A stretch of 64,000 nucleotides of DNA. It comes from Stenotrophomonas sp. 169 (GTDB lineage Bacteria; Pseudomonadota; Gammaproteobacteria; Xanthomonadales; Xanthomonadaceae). The DNA lies in NCBI RefSeq assembly GCF_014621775.1, contig NZ_CP061204.1, positions 2,252,501-2,316,500 on the forward strand, written 5' to 3'. Each line of letters opens with the position of its first letter. Position 1 is the stretch's first letter. The notes beneath the pieces were generated by a model. The model saw only the letters and a list, made by a program, of their open reading frames with translations. It searched no databases and was not told where the DNA came from. The translations under genes and the position numbers were made by a program. This document shows, one piece after another, positions 58,199 through 64,000 of the stretch.

Positions 58199-58247
58199 TG
58201 ACAGTCCGCGCGCGCGTCCCGCCACGGAAAGAAAAAAAGAAAAAGCG

Positions 58248-58322
58248 GTAGCGCCGACCCATGGTCGGCGAGCGCAGCGGGCCGTTGGCGGGAACATTCC
58301 GCCGAGCACGGCTCGGCGCTAC
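58248..58322. repeat. GTAG palindrome pair before fliL
   Basis: A GTAG hairpin (GCCGACC / GGTCGGC) at 58248-58270 and an inverted one ending GCTAC at 58322. With the giant hairpin it fills the fliK-fliL gap. Confidence 0.85.
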
Positions 58323-58372
58323 CAGAGGCCGCATTGACCCATCTGGAGGAGGGAGCCCCTGAGTCAGGCTCC

Positions 58373-58388
58373 CGGCACAGCCCTTGCA
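58373..58388 (+). promoter_or_regulatory. Sigma-54 promoter of fliLMNOPQR
   Basis: CGGCAC, 5 bp (AGCCC), TTGCA, 34 bp before the fliL start codon. Confidence 0.75.
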
Positions 58389-58421
58389 TGTCACCGCAGG
58401 CAACCTCCAGGAGCTTCACAC

Positions 58422-58943
58422 GTGGCCGCAGCTGCAGACAAAACCAAGAAATCCGCCGACAAGGACAAGGCCGCCCCGTCGCGTCGTCCCATGCTGGTCA
58501 TCGCCCTGATCGCCGTCGTTGCCGCCGCGGCCGCGGGCGGTGGCGTGTGGTATTTCACCCAGTCCGCGCACGGCGATGCCGGTGCACCGGCCGCCAAGGC
58601 CAAGCCCAAGGCGCCGCCGGCACCCGCCCAGTACTTCGGCCTTGAGCCGCCCTTCGTGGTCAACCTCAACGGCCCGGTCGATGGCCCCCGCTACCTGCAG
58701 GTGGAAGTACAGCTGATGACCCGCGACGCCACTTCGCTGGACGCCATCCGCACCCATTCCCCGGCGCTCCGCGCCCGCCTGCTGATGCTGTTCTCGCAGG
58801 TCACCCCGGACCAGATCGCCGATCGGGCCGGCAAAGAGAAGCTGCAGGCCGACTCGTTGGCTGAGGTGCAGAAAGTGCTGATGGCGGAAACCGGCAAGAA
58901 GTGCGCCGATGACCTGCTGTTCACCAGTTTCGTCACCCAGTAA
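58422..58943 (+). CDS. fliL: Flagellar basal body-associated protein FliL
   Basis: 173 aa. A single-pass inner-membrane protein around the stator: basic N-terminus, transmembrane MLVIALIAVVAAAAAGGGVW, then a periplasmic domain with FGLEPPFVVNLNG. The start is a GTG with AGGAG eight bases upstream. Confidence 0.94.
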   Translation: MAAAADKTKKSADKDKAAPSRRPMLVIALIAVVAAAAAGGGVWYFTQSAHGDAGAPAAKAKPKAPPAPAQYFGLEPPFVVNLNGPVDGPRYLQVEVQLMTRDATSLDAIRTHSPALRARLLMLFSQVTPDQIADRAGKEKLQADSLAEVQKVLMAETGKKCADDLLFTSFVTQ

Positions 58944-58952
58944 GGGCCGGCC

Positions 58953-59960
58953 ATGAATGACCTGCTGTCCCAGGACGAGATCGATGCCCTGCTGCATGGC
59001 GTCGACAGCGGCGCGGTGGAAACCGATGTCGATGCCTCCGTGCCCGGCGAAGCGCGCTCGTACGATTTCGCCAGCCAGGACCGCATCATCCGCGGGCGCA
59101 TGCCCACGCTGGAGATGGTCCACGAGCGCTTCGCCCGCCTGTGGCGCATCGGCCTGTTCAACCTGATCCGCCGTTCGGCCGAGCTGTCGGTGCGCGGTAT
59201 CGAGCTGATCAAGTTCAACGACTACATGCATTCGCTGTACGTGCCCACCAACCTCAACCTGATCCGCTTCAAGCCGCTGCGCGGCACCGGCCTGATCGTG
59301 TTCGAGCCGACCCTGGTGTTCGCCATCGTCGACAACTTCTTCGGCGGGGATGGGCGCTACCCCACCCGCATCGAGGGCCGCGAGTTCACCGCCACGGAAA
59401 TGCGGGTCATCCACCTGCTGCTGAAGCAGACCTTCGCCGATCTGCGCGAGGCGTGGGCGCCGGTGATGGACGTGGAGTTCGAGTACCTCAATTCCGAGAT
59501 CAACCCGCACTTCGCCAACATCGTCACCCCGCGCGAATACGTCGTGGTGTGCCGCCTGCACGTCGAACTCGACGGAGGCGGCGGCGACATCCACGTCACC
59601 CTGCCCTACTCGATGCTGGAACCCATCCGCGAACTGCTCGATGCCGGTATCCAGAGCGACCGCAACGACCGCGACGAGAGCTGGGGCAAGACCCTGCGCG
59701 AGCAGCTCAACGTGGCCGAGGTCAACCTGTCCAGCGTGCTCGCGACCAAGCGCATGAGCCTGCGCGAGCTGACCCGCTTGAAGGTCGGCGACATCCTGCC
59801 GATCGACCTGCCCAACGAGGTGCCGGTCTGCGTGGAAGGCATCCCGGTGTTCACCGGCCAGTTCGGCGTGGCCAATGGCATGAACGCTGTAAAGATCACC
59901 GCAACCCATCCGCCGGGCACCCGCCAGCGTGCGCCAGCTACCCAGGAAGACCCGCAATGA
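58953..59960 (+). CDS. fliM: Flagellar motor switch protein FliM
   Basis: 335 aa. The CheY-binding peptide LLSQDEIDALL is at the very N-terminus. The middle domain holds VRGIELIKFNDYMHSLYVPT, and the C-terminal SpoA-like domain binds FliN. The stop overlaps fliN by four bases. Confidence 0.98.
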   Translation: MNDLLSQDEIDALLHGVDSGAVETDVDASVPGEARSYDFASQDRIIRGRMPTLEMVHERFARLWRIGLFNLIRRSAELSVRGIELIKFNDYMHSLYVPTNLNLIRFKPLRGTGLIVFEPTLVFAIVDNFFGGDGRYPTRIEGREFTATEMRVIHLLLKQTFADLREAWAPVMDVEFEYLNSEINPHFANIVTPREYVVVCRLHVELDGGGGDIHVTLPYSMLEPIRELLDAGIQSDRNDRDESWGKTLREQLNVAEVNLSSVLATKRMSLRELTRLKVGDILPIDLPNEVPVCVEGIPVFTGQFGVANGMNAVKITATHPPGTRQRAPATQEDPQ

Positions 59961-60292
59961 ACGAAACCGAGCGCCAAGAAGCCATCGCTGCCCAGTTCGA
60001 GGCCCTGCAGGCCGAGGACACCGGCGGTGCCGATCTCAACCTGGACGTGATCCTGGACGTGCCGGTGACGCTGTCACTGGAAGTCGGGCGTGCGCGCCTG
60101 CCGATCCGCAACCTGCTGCAGCTCAACCAGGGCTCGGTGGTGGAACTGGAACGCGGCGCCGGCGAGTCACTGGACGTGCTGGTCAACGGCACGCTGATCG
60201 CACATGGCGAAGTGGTCGTCATCAATGACCGCTTCGGCGTGCGCCTGACCGATGTGGTCAGCCCCAGCGAACGGATCCGGAGACTGCGTTGA
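59957..60292 (+). CDS. fliN: Flagellar motor switch protein FliN
   Basis: 111 aa. C-ring protein with the SpoA core LDVILDVPVTLSLEVGRARL and INDRFGVRLTDVVSPSERI. Normal length; overlaps fliM and fliO. Confidence 0.97.
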   Translation: MNETERQEAIAAQFEALQAEDTGGADLNLDVILDVPVTLSLEVGRARLPIRNLLQLNQGSVVELERGAGESLDVLVNGTLIAHGEVVVINDRFGVRLTDVVSPSERIRRLR

Positions 60293-60705
60293 GCCTGCAC
60301 GTGCTCATCGCCACCGGTCAGGCGGCAGCAAAGGTCGCCGCGCCCGCGGTAGGCCAGCATGCGCCCTCCACGCCCGGTCTGTTTGGTGCCGTGCTGGCGC
60401 TGCTGCTGGTGCTGGCGCTGGTGGTCGGCCTGGGCTGGCTGCTCAAGCGCATGCCGGGCAGCAGCTTCCGCCAGGCCGAGGGCCTGAAGATGGTGGCCAG
60501 CATCGCCGTGGGCGCCAAGGAGCGCGTGGTGGTGCTGGAAATCAACGGTGAGCAGATGCTGCTGGGCGTGACCGCTGGTGGCATCAGCAAGCTGCACACG
60601 CTGAGCGAACCGCTCCCGCCGCCGACGCCGATGCGCGTGCCGGACCTGAAGAACCTCCCCAATTTCGCCCAGTTGCTGCAGCAGCGGCTGCGCAAGGATT
60701 CCTGA
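60289..60705 (+). CDS. fliO: Flagellar biosynthesis protein FliO
   Basis: 138 aa. A membrane protein that helps assemble the FliP ring. One transmembrane segment (LFGAVLALLLVLALVVGLGW) is followed by a cytosolic domain with VASIAVGAKERVVVLEINGE. The start is a TTG overlapping the fliN stop; a GTG at 60301 is an alternative. Confidence 0.9.
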   Translation: MSLHVLIATGQAAAKVAAPAVGQHAPSTPGLFGAVLALLLVLALVVGLGWLLKRMPGSSFRQAEGLKMVASIAVGAKERVVVLEINGEQMLLGVTAGGISKLHTLSEPLPPPTPMRVPDLKNLPNFAQLLQQRLRKDS

Positions 60706-60706
60706 A

Positions 60707-61507
60707 ATGCGTTCGATCTCTCTGCCGCGCGCAGTCCATCGGCCCGCAGCCACCCGCTGGCTCCCTTGGCTGGCGTTGCTGGTGATGCTGCTGCTGCCCG
60801 CACTGGCCTTCGCGGTGCCGGGTGCGCCGGCCACGCCGCTGCCCGACGTGAATGTCGGCCGCATCGGTGGGCAGCCGGTCAGCCTGCCGCTGCAGACCCT
60901 GCTGCTGATGACCGCGATCACCCTGATCCCGTCGATGCTGCTGGTGCTCACCGCGTTCACCCGCATCATCGTCGTGCTGGCCCTGCTGCGGCAGGCGCTG
61001 GGCACCGGCCAGACGCCCTCCAACCAGGTCATGCTCGGCCTTGCCCTGTTCCTGACCGCGATGATCATGTTGCCGACCTGGGACAAGGCCTGGAGCACCG
61101 GCATGGCGCCTTACCTGGACGGGCAGATTGATTTCCAGTCCGCCTGGACGCTTACCACGCAGCCACTGCGCGCCTTCATGCTGGCGCAGATCCGCGAAAC
61201 CGACCTGATGACCTTTGCCGGCATCGCCGGCCATGGCACCTATGCCAGTCCAGACGCGGTGCCCTTCCCGGTGCTGGTGGCGTCCTTCGTCACCAGCGAG
61301 CTGAAGACCGCCTTCGAAATCGGCTTCCTGATCTTCATCCCCTTCGTGATCATCGATCTGGTCGTGGCCAGCGTGCTGATGTCGATGGGCATGATGATGC
61401 TGTCGCCCATGCTGGTGTCGGCGCCTTTCAAGATCCTGTTGTTCGTGCTGGTCGATGGCTGGGTGCTGACCGTCGGCACACTGGCCGCCAGCTTCAATCC
61501 TTCCTGA
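60707..61507 (+). CDS. fliP: Flagellar export gate protein FliP
   Basis: 266 aa. Core of the export pore, with a cleavable signal peptide and four transmembrane segments. Family segments LLLMTAITLIPSMLLVLTAF and TRIIVVLALLRQALGTGQTP are present, as is the C-terminal IIDLVVASVLMSMGMMMLSP. Confidence 0.98.
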   Translation: MRSISLPRAVHRPAATRWLPWLALLVMLLLPALAFAVPGAPATPLPDVNVGRIGGQPVSLPLQTLLLMTAITLIPSMLLVLTAFTRIIVVLALLRQALGTGQTPSNQVMLGLALFLTAMIMLPTWDKAWSTGMAPYLDGQIDFQSAWTLTTQPLRAFMLAQIRETDLMTFAGIAGHGTYASPDAVPFPVLVASFVTSELKTAFEIGFLIFIPFVIIDLVVASVLMSMGMMMLSPMLVSAPFKILLFVLVDGWVLTVGTLAASFNPS

Positions 61508-61538
61508 GTCGCCCGGCCCCTCTTCCACTGGAATTCCG

Positions 61539-61808
61539 ATGTCTCCCGAACTTGCCCTGACCGAACTGCGCGGCGGCCTGATCGCCACCCTATGGGTGGC
61601 CGGCCCCCTGTTGCTCACCGTGCTGGTGGTGGGCGTGGTGGTGGGCATCGTGCAGGCCGCCACCCAGCTCAACGAGCCGACCATCGCGTTCGTCGCCAAG
61701 GCGGCTGCGCTGACGGCCGTCCTGTTCGCGCTGGGCAGCCTGCTGCTGGGACATATGGTGGAGTTCACCATCCTGCTGTTCCAGCGCATTCCCCATCTGA
61801 TCGGCTAG
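61539..61808 (+). CDS. fliQ: Flagellar export gate protein FliQ
   Basis: 89 aa with two transmembrane helices. LTVLVVGVVVGIVQAATQLN is the family signature. fliR follows after 107 bp, a longer gap than elsewhere in the operon, with nothing recognisable in it. Confidence 0.97.
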   Translation: MSPELALTELRGGLIATLWVAGPLLLTVLVVGVVVGIVQAATQLNEPTIAFVAKAAALTAVLFALGSLLLGHMVEFTILLFQRIPHLIG

Positions 61809-61915
61809 GTCGTGCGCTTCGTCCCACCCTGCATCGGCGCCCGATGGGCGCACGCGCCCTTCGTCGTCCGCCTGGACGGCTGCGACAGGGGCCGGATCCC
61901 GCTGGAGGGCGGCTG

Positions 61916-62707
61916 ATGGATCCTGCGACCCAGATGGCGACCGACGGCCTGCAGGCCTTCGGCATGATCGGCGATACGCTGTGGACCCTGCTGCGGCTGG
62001 GCGCCATGATCATGGCAATGCCGCTGATCGGTACCCGAGCGGTGCCGTCCCGCATCAAACTGCTGCTGTCGGCCACGCTGTCGATTGCACTGGCGCCGAT
62101 CCTTCCGCCCGTTCCCAGCTGGGTGGGATTCGATGCCGCTACCGTACTGACCATCTTCCGCGAACTGGTGATCGGGATAACGATCGGCTTCATGCTCCGG
62201 CTGGTGTTCGAGGCCGGCGCGTTGGCTGGCGAGCTGATCGCCCAAGGCACCGGCCTGTCCTTCGCGCAGATGGCCGACCCGATGCGCGGGGGCAGCTCGG
62301 GCGTCATCGGGCAATGGTTCTACCTGATGTTCGGCCTGCTGTTCTTCACCGCCAACGGCCATCTGGCGTTGATCTCGCTGCTGGTGGACAGCTATCGCGC
62401 ATTGCCGATCGGCACCACCCTGCCCGATCCGCAGGCACTGACCACCTTGGCTCCCACCTTCCTGCTGACCGTGCTGCGTGGCGGCGTCGGCCTGGCGTTG
62501 CCGCTGATCGTGGCGATGCTGGCGGTCAACCTGGCCTTCGGCGCACTCGCCCGTGCAGCCCCGGCGCTCAATCCGATCCAGCTCGGCCTGCCGGTATCGC
62601 TGCTGTTGGGGCTGGCCCTGCTGGCCGTGCTGGCGGGCGAGATGGGCCCACCCGTGCAGCGCCTGTTCGATGCCGCCTTTGATGCGGCCGGTGCCGTGGT
62701 CCGCTGA
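61916..62707 (+). CDS. fliR: Flagellar export gate protein FliR
   Basis: 263 aa, about six transmembrane segments. Conserved stretches include FEAGALAGELIAQGTGLSFA and PALNPIQLGLPVSLLLG. The start is the ATG after GGAGGGCGGCTG; the frame is open upstream but without coding character. Confidence 0.97.
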   Translation: MDPATQMATDGLQAFGMIGDTLWTLLRLGAMIMAMPLIGTRAVPSRIKLLLSATLSIALAPILPPVPSWVGFDAATVLTIFRELVIGITIGFMLRLVFEAGALAGELIAQGTGLSFAQMADPMRGGSSGVIGQWFYLMFGLLFFTANGHLALISLLVDSYRALPIGTTLPDPQALTTLAPTFLLTVLRGGVGLALPLIVAMLAVNLAFGALARAAPALNPIQLGLPVSLLLGLALLAVLAGEMGPPVQRLFDAAFDAAGAVVR

Positions 62708-62842
62708 CCGCAGCACGCAAGGCAGCTCACTGACAGCAGGCAGGGACACCACCGCGCGTGCATCCACGCCATTTATCGGTAGATTCATCGTGAAGATGCG
62801 CTGACCTGCACGAGCCAGCGCAAGTCGAACAGGAGATCGACG

Positions 62843-64000
62843 ATGCTGCAGGGCCGCTACGAGATTTCGTTGGTCATTTTGTCCCTGCTGGTCGCTGCGC
62901 TGGCATCGTTCACCGCACTGGCCATGGCATCACGCGCTGCGCGCAGCGACGGCGCGTCGGCGATGTGGGCCTGGCGGCTCGGCGGCGGCTGCGCCATGGG
63001 CCTTGGCATCTGGTCGATGCACTTCATCGGCATGCTGGCCTTCGCGCTGCCCATTGCGGTGGCCTATGACCGCACTCTGACCTCCGCGTCGCTGGCGATC
63101 GCCATCGGATCGTCCGTGTTCGCCCTCTGGCTGGTCACCCGGCCCACCCTGCCGCACGGACGGCTGGCCGGTGGCGCAGTGCTGATGGGCGCTGGCATTG
63201 CCAGCATGCACTACGTCGGCATGCTGGCCATGCGGATGCAGCCGCCCATCCAGTGGCATTTCGGCTGGGTCGTCGCCTCGCTGCTGGTGGCTGTCGCGGC
63301 GAGCTGGAGCGCCCTGTTCATCGTGTTCCGTCTGCACCGCTCACAGGCGCGCCTGTCGGCACGCCTGGCTGCATCGGTCATGCTCGGCGCCGGCATTGGC
63401 GGCATGCACTACACCGGCATGGCCGCAGCGCGGTTCCCGCAGGACAGCGTCTGCGGCGCATTGGCTGGCGGCAGCCTGCCCAGCGACATCCTGGCGCTGC
63501 TGGTCGTGCTGGTTACCGGGCTGATTCTGGGAGGGGCGTTGTTGTTGGCCTGGATGGAGCAACGCCTGCAGACCCACCTGCTGCGGGTACGCAACGCTTC
63601 ACTCAGCCACAGCCTGGATGATGCACACGCCGAACTGACACGGGCTGCGTTGCACGACCCCCTCACCCGCCTGCCCAATCGCAGGCTGTTGCAGCAGCAC
63701 ATCGAGCAATCGCTCAGCGAGGTGACCACGTCGGGCCAGCGCTTCGCTGTGGTGTTCATCGATCTGGACGGGTTCAAGCACGTCAACGACGCATACGGGC
63801 ACCAGACCGGCGATGCGCTGCTGATTGCAGTCAGCGAGCGGCTTGGCCGCCTGCTGCGTCCGCGTGACCTGCTTGCACGCCTGGGTGGGGATGAGTTCGT
63901 GCTGGTGGCCGACCTGGACGCAGGGCAGGACATGACCCTGCTTGCGCAGCACATGCTGCAGGCGCTGGATGTCCACGATCTGGTCGTCGGCCACGAGTTG
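62843..64000 (+). CDS. MHYT - GGDEF membrane diguanylate cyclase (3' end outside window)
   Basis: It starts at an ATG with AGGAG eight bases upstream and is open to the window end. The N-terminal half is a seven-helix MHYT sensor with three visible motifs (MHFIGM, MHYVGM, MHYTGM), thought to bind metal and sense a gas. A GGDEF domain follows with HDPLTRLPNRRLL, FIDLDGFKHVND and an intact RLGGDEFVLV, so cyclase activity is likely. An EAL domain may follow beyond the window. It sits right after fliR and could feed c-di-GMP signals to FleQ and the PilZ-like protein. Confidence 0.9.
   Translation, partial: MLQGRYEISLVILSLLVAALASFTALAMASRAARSDGASAMWAWRLGGGCAMGLGIWSMHFIGMLAFALPIAVAYDRTLTSASLAIAIGSSVFALWLVTRPTLPHGRLAGGAVLMGAGIASMHYVGMLAMRMQPPIQWHFGWVVASLLVAVAASWSALFIVFRLHRSQARLSARLAASVMLGAGIGGMHYTGMAAARFPQDSVCGALAGGSLPSDILALLVVLVTGLILGGALLLAWMEQRLQTHLLRVRNASLSHSLDDAHAELTRAALHDPLTRLPNRRLLQQHIEQSLSEVTTSGQRFAVVFIDLDGFKHVNDAYGHQTGDALLIAVSERLGRLLRPRDLLARLGGDEFVLVADLDAGQDMTLLAQHMLQALDVHDLVVGHEL

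Noticed and set aside
58057..58337. Short open frames in the fliK-fliL gap
   Set aside because: They are translations of the hairpin composite; the same peptides appear at 24.8-25.2 kb for that reason.

Overview
The window is a high-GC gammaproteobacterial chromosome segment, most likely Stenotrophomonas (Xanthomonadaceae). The gene order points there (aat-infA, clpA/clpS, MnmA-HflD, a single large fli/flg cluster with rpoN and fleQ inside it), and so do many short palindromes that begin with GTAG, the hallmark of the SMAG/REP elements known from S. maltophilia. No rRNA, tRNA, phage, IS or CRISPR was found.

Layout. 1-15.6 kb is housekeeping: a DUF3857/transglutaminase-like protein cut by the window edge, ftsK, trxB, an acyltransferase, aat, infA, clpA/clpS, and a tightly overlapping NUDIX-mnmA-hflD operon, with a few unrecognised small genes. 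15.8-26.5 kb holds signalling genes: a chemoreceptor with its own sigma-28 promoter, a five-unit tandem array of GTAG palindromes, two divergent c-di-GMP/two-component units, and a histidine kinase. From 26.6 kb to the end is the flagellar cluster: flgN-flgM and flgA (minus strand), cheV, flgBCDEF, flgGHIJKL, two flagellins, fliD, fliS, a fliT-like gene and a PilZ gene, then rpoN, a receiver protein and fleQ, then fliEFGHIJK, fliLMNOPQR, and a membrane MHYT-GGDEF gene cut by the window end.

Regulatory logic can be read in the DNA. Six close matches to the sigma-54 -24/-12 element (TGGCAC-N5-TTGCA) lie before flgA, flgB, flgG, fliD, fliE and fliL. This fits RpoN and FleQ encoded in the same cluster. 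Matches to the sigma-28 element (TAAAG...N11...GCCGATAA) lie before flgM, cheV, fliD, the second flagellin and the distant chemoreceptor, with a weaker one before fliS. fliD therefore has tandem sigma-54 and sigma-28 promoters, while the first flagellin has no promoter of its own that I can see.

Most notable observations: (1) a family of very large intergenic hairpins with a conserved loop and arms that differ in sequence between copies but remain self-complementary, each followed by a GTAG palindrome (24.8-25.2 kb twice, 58.1 kb, and a diverged version at 29.1 kb); (2) an apparent one-base deletion in a C tract that frameshifts fliH; (3) an exact 130-bp-period array of five GTAG palindrome pairs; (4) promoters placed so close to clpS and cheV that leaderless mRNAs are likely.
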